The notes under the pieces are model-generated. The model ran no database searches. It was not told the origin of the DNA and was given only the letters and a program-made list of their open reading frames with translations. A stretch of 64,000 nt of DNA from the NCBI GenBank assembly GCA_040954595.2, contig CM082592.2:2232001-2296000 (forward strand). Direction: 5' to 3'. This stretch comes from Balanoglossus misakiensis (taxonomy: Eukaryota > Hemichordata). A program made the position numbers and the translations under genes. Positions 43,460-55,615 of the stretch are shown in pieces (position 1 is the stretch's first letter; each line of letters starts with the position of its first letter).

Positions 43460-44480
43460 CGCGTAAACAACGTACGGGTACACGGGAGAATCGCACGCTC
43501 CCCAGAGTTTGGCAACTCTGCCCAGTGTAGCCAGAAAGTCACCAGCGCCGTGCGGAATAAAGCTGTACACTTACCGCTAGCCCAGAAAAGACAAATAGGA
43601 AAACAGAACCGAAATACTATTTGATATACAATTTATATGTACGTTTAATTTATAATATTTCGTTATTTAACCAGAGAGACACAATTACTTGGTGGAGTAT
43701 GTTCATTCGATGGACCGGAAGACTGATTTATCTTCAACCGAGTACGGACAGGTGTTATTTGAGAGACTCTCAACGGATATACTACGATTTGATCTCAGAG
43801 GTGAGATCGATAGGAGATCTCTTGTATAGAGATTACGGGAGATGCGAAGAGGTAAAAACGTGAGCTAGGCGTCAAAAGAGGATCACAGCTTCGGAATTTC
43901 CAGCCAATCGTCTTTCTGTATTTCTGCAATTCCTATAGCTATAGCTAGCCAATATTAAATTGAACGAACGATTTCGTCGGGAACCTGAGTTAGACTCCCC
44001 GGAGGCGAGATGAATTCGACCCGGTATCGTCCGATTAGCGCACCGGCAACGAATTTCTAATGATGCGATAAATCAGAGTAGTATTTTATTAAATATTCCG
44101 ACCGGACTTCGTAGTGTAGTTTCGTAATTTCGAAAAGTTTAGAGTTGTTTTGATGAAATGACAAAGTCGACGTTCTATCGTGCATCACACGTATACATGC
44201 TCCGAGATCGTGCCGTCGTACCACGACCAATGAACGATCTTCTCCCCGTCACGGTTATATTAGGGAGTCGAACAGACCGAAGTTTGATACATTGAGAACG
44301 GTATAAAAAGGGCAACGATGAGCTGGGAACGTTGCTCCTCTCACCCGATCCGGCAACCACAGAAACTAACCACGAGAGTACGAGACGATGAATTATTTCA
44401 GGCGGGACCAAGCAGGGAGACGAACACCCGTGCGTCGCCAACCAAAACACCGGCAACGTATCTACCAGCACCGTCGAGTG
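43460..44480. other. No gene seen; possible promoter or LTR-like sequence
   Basis: Contains a good TATA-like box (TATAAAAAG at 44302-44310) followed by GC-richer sequence to 44480. It could be an LTR or a promoter, but no paired LTR, transcript or coding exon was found. Confidence 0.3.
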
Positions 44481-44487
44481 TAACTAT

Positions 44488-45856
44488 TGTGCGGGTCATG
44501 CGGGCTGCGGGTCAGTGCGGGTTGCGGGTTGCGGGCCGGTGCGGGTTGCGGGCCAGTGCGGGTCAACACTTTCAATATGACAATCATGTCCTAAGATTGT
44601 TGAAAAAGATATCCTGTAACCAGCACACACCATATCATACACAAATAAACACAAGTTTTTTTTAAAATATGTATGTAAATTTTTATTCAATAACTCTGTG
44701 TCTTATATTTCCATTTTTCTGCTTGTCCACTTGCAAGGGATAAAGTTTTTGTTTCTAAGAAACAATCCAGCTCTGGCCAGGAAGTCAAATAGGGACTTAA
44801 CACGAGATCTTCTTTGAAAATATGATGTCGTCCATGGTTTATTATGTCGCATAAGCCTATCAGTATGACATCACTGAAATAAAGTGGTAAGAACATCACT
44901 ATTAGTACCAACATTTTCTAAACAAGCAAAGATTGTCAATTTTCACAATCTGCTGATTCAAGATTGTTCAATTCAAGTTTTGCAAGTACTTGCTTGACAA
45001 GTTAATTTGATTTTATGTATTTTTCACTTTAAAATGTACACTACAACAAACAAAAACAAAAATGTCCCAAGTGCAGGGATAACACAGAAAGGTTAAGAAC
45101 TTATTTCCACTACGGTCCCACAAATAATATCAGACTGCTTTTAAGACCTCGAGGGATAACACATTATGAAAATCAAATCCTCTTCATATGTCATCAAAAT
45201 GTGAAAAAACCAACTAGGCTTTGTACGCGTAAAACTAGACTAGCCCACTAGTCGCTTGGTGATTTTTAAATCTCAATACTTTTTGTGTTTTCGGTGTTTT
45301 CATGTCTGCCTTGAGCGTGTTTTTGGTAGTGAGGCAAGTTTCGAATTTGGGACTGAGCTTGTGGTTTCGGGTAGCGTCGCGTTTCCTACACATAACATGC
45401 ATAATGAAGCCCATAGACTTGGAGCAAGTCTAGCGTAAAACATATTACATGGGGTTAGGTTGAGTGCGTGACACGCAGCTCGAGTCATAGATGCAATCAC
45501 GACAATCTTTTACAATACAAATCATTATACTTTGCATATGAATAACGATTCTAAATAATAAGATCGCTCGGTACGTACCTAATGTCGGCGGACATTTTGA
45601 CCGGATGGCGGGAAAGCATGACGTCACTGGTTGCGCAATACACGACCCGCACTGCAGCCAGCATCCTTGGTCGATTCCATTGTAATATTGAAAGATGTTG
45701 TATTTTTCGAGGTATTCACGAAAGTTATTATGGTATAAGAGGAACTGGGATTATATTTTGGGTTCATTTTATTCCAAGAAACAATTGCACAGAAGTCTCA
45801 TTCGTTTTTGGGGCGACCCGCAAATTGGCCCGCACTTTGACCCGCTGACCCGCAAA
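44488..45856. mobile_element. Candidate hAT-like TIR element with G-rich end
   Basis: Left end TGTGCGGGTCATGCGGGCTG continues as GGGTTGC/GGGCCGGT repeats to 44572. The right end, complement of TTTGCGGGTCAGCGGGTC, has the same motif in opposite orientation (45814-45856). Flanking octamers GTAACTAT and ATAACGAT match at 6 of 8 positions, possibly a decayed 8-bp duplication. No transposase was found. Confidence 0.4.
44489..44572 (+). repeat. GCGGGTTGC-type G-rich repeat, G-quadruplex candidate
   Basis: About ten GGG runs within 80 bases, separated by 3-7 bases. Confidence 0.75.
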
Positions 45857-46209
45857 ATAACGATACTGGCACCGTCGCCGAGGCGGATCCATCTTCCGCC
45901 CCATCCGCAGATTCTACACATAGCCGGCGCCGATCGTCTACACCCCAACCCATTCATCACGGGGATGTATTCCCCCCACTGGATCTCAATCGGGTGGAGA
46001 GGGTGGAGGACTCTCACAGTTACCGCCAATACTCCCATGGGGTCATCAAAGCAGAGACAACCACCAAACGTACGTATACTACTTGCTGAAGAACCCGGCC
46101 ACAACGTCAACTTCTAGTCCTCCGGTGGAGCCAGGGGCCGTTCTGCAGCTGCCGACCGAACCGAGGAGGCCGCCAGCGGCAGCGACCGTCTCCTCCTGCG
46201 CCCGTACAG

Positions 46210-47270
46210 TAGGCCTAGCCGTTACGTTCAGCAAGGGACCACAGGGTACTCTCCCTCCGCGATTTTGTTTGTTGTTGTTGTTGTTGATTTTTGGCATAAT
46301 AAACAAATACATATTTCTTTGTTAATAAATATGGTTTGTTGACATGTAAAGGTTAGGGTATATTCGACAGGTTAGGGTTAGTGTTTCGATCCACGGCCCC
46401 GGACATATCACTAAGCCACAAAGACAGACAAGGGTGGATACTAGCCCATTTCCGGGTCCAAGCACCGTATTTTTTAAGTCCAGAATAACACAACTAATAA
46501 ATGTCTGACAATTGAAATATTACGTTTGCAGTGACAACATACTCTATACTTACTATATCTATCCTGTAATTCAATAAAAAAGTATAAATCGGCGATATTT
46601 CACATCGTTCTCCGTTGACATCCGTACAGTTTTTACGGCAAACCATGGACAAACTTAAATGTCTCGTTTCGGAAGGCAAAATTCAAATTGGACCGTAAAT
46701 TGTTTGGAGGTGACCACGTTTCACAAAGATTTACGCTTGTGTGTGATTTTTGTCATAAAACATGTGCTGATGTATATCTGTATGTAAAAGAGTCGTGAGC
46801 CTGTTATTATAAGGGGGAAAATATGTTAAAATACGCCGAAGTAAGTTCATCCTGGGACCAGGCTGAAATCGATTAACGTCCCCTTGCAGGACTAACAAGC
46901 TATTTGATTGGTCCAATTTGAATCCTTGCAGGACTAACAAGCTATTTGATTGGTCCAATTTGAATCTCACTAACGTTTTTAACCTTCCGAAACGAGACAT
47001 TCATGTTTGGCCATACTGGGCTAGTTTCCACCCTTGGCTCTCTTTGTGGCTTAGTGATATGTCCGGGGCCGTGGATCGAAAAAAATGCCAACACTGACCC
47101 TAACCGTTGATAATACCCTAACACTTACATGTCAACAAACCATATTTATTAATCAAGAAATATGTATGTTTATTATGCCAAAAATCATCATCATCAACAA
47201 CAACAACAAACAAACAAACAAAATCGCGGAGGGAGAGTCCTCTGTGAAGGGACCAGGCCATCTGCCAATA
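46210..47270. repeat. Large imperfect palindrome, about 1.06 kb
   Basis: The left arm (about 46240-46450: CTCTCCCTCCGCGATTTTGT, (GTT)n, TTTTTGGCATAATAAAC, ATATGGTTTGTTGACATGTA, CGATCCACGGCCCCGGACAT, GCCACAAAGA) is complemented by 47035-47250. A second inverted pair sits inside (AATGTCTCGTTTCGGAAGG at about 46660 and its complement near 46985). Further in is a direct duplication of CTTGCAGGACTAACAAGCTA (46884 and 46923). No protein. It is either a foldback element or two nearby inverted copies of one repeat. Confidence 0.75.
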
Positions 47271-47557
47271 CCCCGGGGACCCACACCGAGAAGAGAAGGC
47301 GGGGAACCTCGTCGGCGAAGAAGGGCACTGCCGGCCGGCCATGCCAGAACCAGCACCGGTCGACCTAAGTTTACAGCTACTCGAGCTCAGCCCTGAAGAC
47401 GAGGAGAACTTAGATCTGCCGCCGAGGACACCAAGGAGAGACGAGTAATGTTACTATTGAACTCTTTACTAGACTTCAGTCATTTTCGAACATTTTATGC
47501 ATTTTTCTTATCTCAAAAATTGTAAAGCTGTACGGGGTGGGGTGTCCCTTCCCATAA

Positions 47558-48215
47558 AGGGGAAATCCCGTGTAGCTGATTTCTACATAATTTGGAGCTT
47601 TGAGGTCACTCTTTCAGAAAAAAATCATATTCACCCTGTATAAGTTGCGCGATTTTTTACAAAATCGAGGGAAAGTTGGCAGAATTTCCAATATGGCGTT
47701 TACTTAAGCAATAAAACACCCCCAGCCATGGTATACCACGAGATTTTGACCAGTTCACGACATATACGCACTCGCTATCGCTCGTGCGTATATGGAGTTG
47801 AACTGGTCAAAATCGAGTGGTATACCATGGCTGGGGGTGTTTTATTGCTATTATATTATGCCAGTATATTGAAACTTTGCATAAAACATTTTAAAAAGGC
47901 ATTTTCTTTGACTATGATATATGACTGTGGTATATGGCTAATATATCACGGTCACGTGTCGTGTCTCGACCAATCAAATAGCGTGATTTACGCCATCAAT
48001 ATACTGGTATAATATAATCTAATTTGAATCATGGGAAAAAAGAGCCAGGACCAACTTCCGCCCACCTTTGGTGTGGGTGATACCATTTTCCGATTGGTGT
48101 CACTGGGCGACAGACTAGGTGTATTTGCATAGCTATTGTGTGTTCTTTGCATCAGTTGATAAACAATCATCAGCAAAGTCGAAAATTTGTCATAACCCAT
48201 GAAAAATATGCGAAT
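47558..48215. mobile_element. Second copy of the AGGGGAAATCC MITE, interrupted and truncated
   Basis: Begins AGGGGAAATCC.GTGTAGCTGA like 18097 and continues with the reverse-side interior (GCGCGATTTTTTACAAAATC, AATATGGCGTTTAC). It is interrupted by the foldback element at 47704-48018, then resumes (AATTTGAATCATGGG, GCGACAGACTAGG, GTCGAAAATTTGTCATAACC). The right TIR is missing where the Helentron-like copy starts at 48231. Confidence 0.75.
47704..48018 (+). mobile_element. Foldback element copy 2
   Basis: Starts TTAAGCAATAAAACACCCCC. A stem of about 65 bp per arm (AGCAATAAAACACCCCCAGC, CATGGTATACCAC, ATTTTGACCAGTTCA, CATATACGCAC and complements) forms the first 145 bp, followed by an AT-rich tail ending ATACTGGTATAATATAAT. 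It is the same as 32368-32651 in reverse, but retains the outer arm on both sides. Confidence 0.8.
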
Positions 48216-48230
48216 ATGCTTAGAACATTT

Positions 48231-50872
48231 AAAAATAGCGTCAAGGACACTGTGGTCCCATTTGAGGATTGTGCGGAAACAGTGACACACCAGAATAAAA
48301 ATTACAGGTGACATTGCAAGCAGATATGATCTTACCATATAGAAATATGGAATGTAAAAATTAACAAGGAAAATGCCCAATAAACTGTCATGTGTCATGG
48401 CAGTCTTACAAGTGGTGCTAGAAAAAATAATTGTCCAAAAATTGTCTGTACAAATACATATGAGAAGCAACTTCTTTCAGTCAGCCCTGGAACAGACAGT
48501 CACACAGACACACACAGTGTTGCAGCCAGGAATTTTATAACAGGGGACACTGTGTCCCCGCACTATTTATTTTGGGGGACATTTTGCATATTTTGGGGAC
48601 AACATAAACCATGGACATACATGTATGTCCATGCATAAACGTTACACGTACACATACATACACAAAGACATACCACATTAAATTGTATAATTTGATGTTT
48701 TTAATAAAACACTCAGACTCCTTGGTCTGTGTCACAATGACCATATATTTTAACCTGCATTGTGTACAAATTGTACAAATCACGTGTTCACAACAGTCAA
48801 GATCTGATCACTATTGTTCTGATAATTAAAGTCACTGCCGATTACTGTTTATGCGTCTTTGTTTTACTTTTCTGATTTTGATTACATTCAAGATCTTTTA
48901 AATCTGCTTCATTTCTAAATGAAGTTTTTACCAAAATATCAGAAAGATGAATAATCCCCCCTTTTTATACAAATAAGGATGAAAAACAGACTTGTTGTTG
49001 ACAAGAATTCTGGCTTTATTCCAAATAACCTGCTCAGCTGGAGGGGTGGAGGAAAAATGACCAATTTAAATTCTTTCAAGTCCTTTATTATTTTAGGAGT
49101 AAATTTGAGAAAACTTGTTCCCCATTATATAAAATCAATAGGGTATTTCTAAAAGCTAGGGAATTCATTCCAAGATCAACTGTTGTCTGACTAGGGGTCC
49201 TAAGGCATGTAATAAGAATACTCTCAACTCTGTCTTTTTGGAGTCTTATCCAAGAAATTAGCAGTTGAATCTACATTAAAAGTTCAGTGGGAGGATTTTC
49301 AACAAAACTGAGACTGCTGGTACTCATGTGGACAGAGTTGGTTTCAGAAGCAATTGGAGTCACGGTAGTTCACTGCCTGCACAGCTGAGTCTGATATATA
49401 GGCGTGATATCGCAATGTATTACTATTACAATTCCCAAGAGGGTGGCTGCGTGTACGTAAACTGTATCAAATTCAACGATAAACCACAGTCCCTCGAGGG
49501 ACTCAAGTTTGCTACAAGTTTGCTATGAAGATGTTATCAGTATCGATTACAGGTCGTAAGGTCATAAACTGTGACAAGTGAATCTCTTTGTACGCGTACA
49601 CCCATCAGTTATCAGGAAACAATGTATATTAGCGCCGGCTATTTTTACACTCAGAGTGCGCCCGTGGTGACCCGCAGTATGCCAGAAAGTGCGCCCGTGC
49701 AACACTGCACACACTCACCTGCCACTGGTAATTAAAAATTTGATAGCTGGTGGTCTCTGTAACAGCTGGCCTATTTAAGTTATGTAAACATGTCTTAGTT
49801 CAGGGTAAATAGTAACTTTAAAAACAACTGGGCAATTGGTTTAGGAGAAGATTTGCTAACCAAAAACAAAGAAACTTACAAAAAAACTTGCTAAATATTG
49901 AATATTTCTGATGTCAGAATTGAATAAGAGTTGCACATAAACATGTATGTGTTATGAAATTATATCCTAAATGTCAAAGCAATCAGAGAAAAAAAAAACA
50001 AATTTTAAAGCAATCCAATAAGCAGTTTCACAGAAAATATTTGTTCAAAAGTGGCAAAAACACAAATATGCAAATATCACCAAAATTGTACAATATCTTA
50101 CTTCAATCACAACAAGGAACATGCTGGCAAAGTTCAATGCAATATGACAAGCGGTTTCAGTAAAAACAATTTTTGACAAAAATTGCAAACGTTTCCCCGA
50201 TAACACATTTATGCAAATATCACATTTTTTACAACATATTACTTAAGTTACCCCTACGAACATGCCTACCAAATTGCAAAGCAATCTGGCATGCGGTTTT
50301 AAAGAAAAAAAACGACGTTGACCAAAAATGGCAAATATTGCTTAAAATTATAAATATGCAAATTTTGCAACAATTTGAACAAAACTATGGTTACTCAGAC
50401 AACCATTAGGAAGCTTCATACTAAATTTCAAAGAAGTAGGCCTATCACTTTCAGAAATGAAGACCTTTTACCAATAACATGGAAAAATACAAAAAATGCA
50501 TAAAAAATAGGAAATCGATAATATTAGCTCAAAACATACAGGCCTGTACGAGGTAGACATAAGGTACATGCATACCAATTTTCTAATCAATATGACCAGT
50601 GGTTGTTGAGTTTTTACCAATTTCACATTTTCCCAGCTAATTTGCATATTTTTGACAATGGCAACTTCATTTGAACAAACTCCCATCTAAAGCCCTGCTT
50701 GCATCTACACACCAAATATCGAGGTCATATGCGCAGCAGTTTTCAAGTTTTTGATGTGGACGGACATACAGACATACATCCATCCATACATACAGACATA
50801 CATACATACATACTTACATACAGACGCAACAAATCCCATAAGGTCCCATGGTACATACCAATGGGTCCTAAA
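48231..50872 (+). mobile_element. Helentron-like non-autonomous element, long copy (2.6 kb)
   Basis: 5' end AAAAATAGCGTCAAGGACAC then TGTGGTCCCATTTGAGG. 3' end (CATA)n, GACGCAAC, then hairpin AAGGTCCCATGG...CCAATGGGTCCT (50850-50870). The last 900 bp consist of diverged repeats of roughly 130-150 bp with ATGCAAATAT and CCAAATTGCAAAGCAATCTG themes. No protein was recognised in the 48.4-49.9 kb part, which may include other insertions. The same ends bound 34909-36090 and 61536-62819. Confidence 0.65.
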
Positions 50873-51960
50873 CATGTGTTGAACATGTCCGAAATTATCC
50901 CTTACCCTACCGGTTATGGTACCTGCTACAGTCACAAGTCGTTGAAAATATGTATACCAATGTACATACTGTGTTACTGAGTTAGATAGCTTTTGTTTCT
51001 TTGCCATGTGTGAGTTGAATTGCTTGACTTTTCTGTATCCACCGTTTATGACCAGCTTGCCCTGACAAAATTACCAGCTGAGGCAACTAAGTGTCTTAGT
51101 TAAAATTCTCCATGGTCAAGGTATGAACTTGTCCAACATTCTACTCTTCTAGATTTCATTTCTTACCTGCAATGGAAATTCTTTTCTTTTTCAGCTTGTA
51201 TGTGATAAGTTCTCAGTTGTCACCAGAATCCAGATCATCAGGAATTGAAATGTTGGAAACTGACACATTTAAACTCCATTGTTACCAGACATTAACAGGT
51301 AGGTCAACAAGGATTGCAGGTTCAAGTTCTAGCATGGCCTTTACTCTTTTCTCATTCTTCTTTGCCTCCATGGGTAGACGGCCAATGGTGATTTCCACCT
51401 GTTCTGGCTGAATGAATTAGGAAAAAAACTTTCCAAGTTTATCAGATTGTCGGCATAATACTAATAGAAAGCTTATGGTGACAACAGAACAAATTGAAGT
51501 ATAGACTATTGTGGTATGCATACAAAGTCTATGTTATTGCCTGTTGGTTATTGCTGTGTGTAGAAGAAAACACACCACACTTTCGGTCTTAATAACAGCA
51601 CCCCTTGTGGCGAACGTTTGAAATCCTTGATTTTGCGCATGGGTTCACAGCAACTCAAAAGTCTCATATTTGAGTTCACAATGACAGACAACAAGCTATG
51701 TCAATGCTAGAAGTCTGCAGGTTGTATTTCTACAGCCAGAGTTACATGTACAGTGCCTGGTGACTAAAACCAACTTTTGTTTAAAAAAAACGACCCCGGT
51801 GAGATGAACATTTATAGAATTTCCAACACATAATGTAAATAATCCATCCTAGCAGCAACATGAAACCTGGCTAGAAATGATTCATGTCTACTGACATCTA
51901 AACCATATATACTCTCCCCCCCCCCAACACCAGAAAATATAATCCATTCAGTTTTTTTAA
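50873..51960. other. No gene seen
   Basis: Unique-looking sequence with no supported exon. A run of C at 51917-51925 precedes the TTAA-flanked element. Confidence 0.4.
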
Positions 51961-53103
51961 CCCTTTCACCATCATGGTTCAGTCCAAACCCATTGTTTCC
52001 TATGGTAAGGTTGGACCTCTTAATAGGGATCTGGGGGTGGAAGGGATAAAGCTTCTTGCAAACACTTCCTCTCAAATGCACTGCCTCCAATGTACTGGTT
52101 TCTGTCAATACTCACCAGCAATCCCATCTTGCAAACACTTCCTGTCACAACAAGAATTACAAATTCAGTTTGTAAACAAATACAGCTTCTCCTCTTGTGG
52201 TTGCTGTTGACACACCCCTTGAAGCAAGAAGCATTTTTGAAAGAAATTACTGTCAGCTAGCTAAATCCTTGCATCAGTCAATCTAATGTTTTTAAACTCT
52301 GGAAAGGACCTTGGAATACTTTCGCCTAAGAAAATTATCTTGTAATCTATATTTATGGAAGTTTGCACTGTGACTGATGGCAATGTCAAAATTATGGTTG
52401 AAGGTGGTCATGTTACAGCAATCCAAACAATTTCATGCACAAGAATGAATTCTGGGTTTCACTTATTGATCTGGTTGTTTGATATTCAATTTAAAAGGAT
52501 ATTAGCTGTAACTATTGACTATATTTTCAGTATTTTTGTTCTGTGTATCAAATATAATTTCGCCAGCTTGGTTCACTCCAAACCCATTGTGTTCTGAGGT
52601 AAAGTTGGATCTCTATATAGGTAACTGGGGGTGAAAATCAGAACTTTGGGTTAAAGCACGTACTAGCTCGTCTCAAGCGCATGCGCGTAACTTCCCAGCA
52701 AATTTTCCGTTCGATGCATTCAAATAGTGGACTGCCTTTGCTTCCTTCCATATTTCTTGCACAGCGTAAAAGTAGATTCTGGTTTTGTCCCTCCTTTTCA
52801 CCCAAGCTAGAGTCTTTTCCCGATCTCCGACACAGATTATGGTCGCCGCCATCTTCTCTGTTGTTAGGACAGAGCACTGCCTTATGGGATTGACTGTTCA
52901 CTAAACGTCTGTAACCAGCGGCTACATTTGGAACATGCGTGTGAGACGAGCTACGCGCTTTAAACTTTGCAAGACCCCTGTTTTATTGAACCTGAGTGTA
53001 AAATTGTTGTTAGATTTAATACTTTCACCCCAGATCCCTCTATAGAGGTCAAACCTTCCCATAGAAAACAATGGATTTGGACCAAACCATGGTGGTTAAA
53101 GGG
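51961..53103. mobile_element. piggyBac-like TTAA element, 1,143 bp, non-autonomous
   Basis: CCCTTTCACCATCATGGTTC at the left and the complement (TTTAACCACCATGGTTTGG to CCCTTTAACC) at the right, with arms of about 80 bp through CCAAACCCATTGTTTCCTAT and GGxxGACCTCT; TTAA at 51957-51960 and 53104-53107. CCC-starting TIRs plus TTAA are typical of piggyBac. An extra partial arm (CACTCCAAACCCATTGTG) occurs at 52569-52636, and another TTAA element is nested at 52655-52959. No transposase. Confidence 0.82.
52655..52959. mobile_element. TTAA-flanked MITE nested in the piggyBac-like element, 305 bp
   Basis: Ends AGCACGTACTAGCTCGTCTC and, complemented, AGCGCGTAGCTCGTCTCACA share an inverted repeat of about 25 bp with a small gap. 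TTAA lies at 52651-52654 and 52960-52963. Open stretches inside on both strands are chance. Confidence 0.72.
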
Positions 53104-53676
53104 TTAATCTCATTATGAGAGAGGGAAATTTAGCACAATTATTTCTAGTGTAAATTCTGTGTCAGTCTGAATTGCAACCAGTAATCTACACCTTTGATTA
53201 AAACAAAACTTGTGTAATTTTTTTTTTTCAGGAATTAAATTCAGAGTATTAACAGACCCAAGACAAGGTGGAGTGGATACTCTGTTAAAGAAGATCTATG
53301 AAATTTATTCAGATTTTGCATTAAAAATCCATTTTATTCATTAGATATGCCAATCAGGTGAGAATATCACTTTTTAAATTGCTAATTGTACATGTATTAT
53401 CATTTCTATTATCAATATTTTTGTCATCGAGTGTACGCTACCTTTGACCTTATCAATACCAATGCTGAATCTGTTTTCAGACTGAATCCACTCCATTGTG
53501 GTGTCAATTTGCATTCATAGTTTCATGGATCACGAACAAGAAAATGATGATATATGCAGAATGGTGATCACACAGTTATCCATGAAGCATGTCATTTTAT
53601 TCTGACCACAGATTTATATCTACTCTCTGAAGACTTGCATCTTTTTTTCTTTTGTTCATTTCTCAGGTGCGAATTA

Positions 53677-54370
53677 GGCTGCATTCACAAACACCTCTGG
53701 AGGGGGGGGGGGGAGAATTGAGGGGGGGGGGATTTGAAAAAAATTGAGGGTATGTAAGGGGGGGATTTGAAATAATTTAGGGACTGAAAGGGGGGGACTT
53801 GAAAACTTTGACGACTTAATATTTATTTTGAGTCCACAAAAATGCAGTTTCACACCCTTTATTTTACAAAATGTTCTGGTTTATCTAGTGTCCCAGGTCA
53901 GGGGACTTGCCCCCACCCCATGATAACTTTGAGCGGCGACAGTTAAATTTGTCCTCCCCAACATACCGGTAGGTGAGTTAATTTGCTTTTGCCGGGTTCA
54001 TTAAAATGCAGCTTTGAGCTCTGTATTTTATAAAATTTTCTTACGTGGGAGGGGACACCCCCTTCAATTTTTGGTTTACAATGTCTCCCAACACAGAATA
54101 CAAATACTTAAAAAAATAAAAACAATGTTCAGTTTTAATACCCACTGATGAGGGGAAACATCAGTTTCAAATTCTTATCATGGGAGCGCTGTTGTGATGT
54201 GTTTTGCTCTGAAAGAAAATGGGTGGGGGGGGGATTTCAAAATTTTGGCAGTTCGGAAGGGGGGGATTTGAAAATATGTTGGGTTGTGTACGGGGGGCAT
54301 GTGAAATTAGCGGTAAAAAAAATTGAATACTCCCCCCCCCCCCCCTCCAGAGGTGTTTGTGAATGCAGCC
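53677..54370 (-). mobile_element. PIF/Harbinger-like MITE, 694 bp
   Basis: GGCTGCATTCACAAACACCT then CTGGAGGGGGG at the left and the exact complement at the right (about 31 bp plus homopolymers), flanked by TTA on both sides (53674-53676 and 54371-54373). TTA targets and GG...TTCAC termini fit PIF/Harbinger. The interior is the reverse complement of parts of 21974-23000 (TTTGTCCTCCCCAACATACC, GAGCTCTGTATTTTATAAAA, CGTGGGAGGGG), so two different TIR types enclose related cargo. Confidence 0.85.
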
Positions 54371-54423
54371 TTATTTGATGAAAACTTGAAGTCAACACTG
54401 GAACAAGCTGAGAGAACCACTGT

Positions 54424-54645
54424 TTACACAGCCAGTGTATAGATCGAACTTGTGGACTTCTTACCCATGATGTTATCATGGCGGTGATGCTGACAGTTGT
54501 GTGATACCAACAACAATGCCTGCAGAATATGTAATACCCTCTACAAAGCATGTGCACAGCCAGTGTATAGATCGAATTTGCGGACTTCTAACCCATGATG
54601 TTATCATGGCGGTGATGCTGACAGTTGTGTGATACCAAGAATGTG
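54424..54645. repeat. 127-bp tandem duplication
   Basis: CACAGCCAGTGTATAGATCG through GTTGTGTGATACCAA occurs at about 54427 and again at 54554 with few changes, next to the right end of the PIF/Harbinger-like element. Confidence 0.82.
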
Positions 54646-55284
54646 CAATCATTTTGACCATGCATCATGCATCTTAATATGTCATTCGAAACTAGAGTAC
54701 ATGTGCAAAAAAAAAGATAATTTTGTTTTGCGTTATCTGCTTCCATTGAGTAGTAACAGCGTTTGAAAGTTACATTTTTAGAAAAATTTGATCAAATTCA
54801 CGGTGAGTTGTATTGAATCAGAGTTTATTCCCGCCAGGGACAAATTATCGACTAAAAGATAATCTGTTTTTTTTTGGATGTGTCATACACAATCCCCAGT
54901 TAAAATTTGAGCAAATTCAGCCAACTCAGAGCGAAGCTAAATTCTTCTGAAGTTGTCAAGAGCAGCGAAAACGCAAACTGAGAAAAATGGCCATTTGCAT
55001 TGTTGACACCTACTATTTGTTAAGTTGTGGACTCGTTCAGAAAAGTGCTATTTTTGGGTGATTATGCACCATTTTCGCCAAGACGTATTAGTCAGGATGT
55101 GGATCAGTATTAGACCTACCAATTTCTGTAAAAAAGTAAATTTTGGCAAAAATCACAACTTTTCATGCAATGCCACCTTAAGGCAGCCAGAATTCATATT
55201 ACCCCTCCAGTCAGTGCAGATATAAGACCACACATTTAAAAAATGTATGTTTTTATTTTTTTAATAATTAGTGTACACATCTGC

Positions 55285-55436
55285 ATTGAACTAAATAAAT
55301 AAAATAAATAAATATATACACTGAGTAAATAAACTAAGTAAATAAATGTATGCTAACTAAACCTATGCTACCTAAACTAATTAGATAAACCTAATTAACT
55401 AAATACTAAACTTATACTAATTAACTAAGAACTTAT

Positions 55437-55479
<43 letters not shown>

Positions 55480-55561
55480 ACTATTCAAAAGTTTGGACAA
55501 ATACATGTGTACACTCACTCACTCACTCACTTAGACAGACAGACAGACTGACAGACGGACG

Positions 55562-55613
<52 letters not shown>

Positions 55614-55615
55614 GG
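55285..55615. repeat. Compound microsatellites
   Basis: (AAAT)n-type tract 55285-55350, (CTAA)n 55437-55480, (ACTC)n 55513-55531 and (GACA)n 55534-55613. A T/G homopolymer-rich stretch follows at 55640-55655. Confidence 0.9.
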
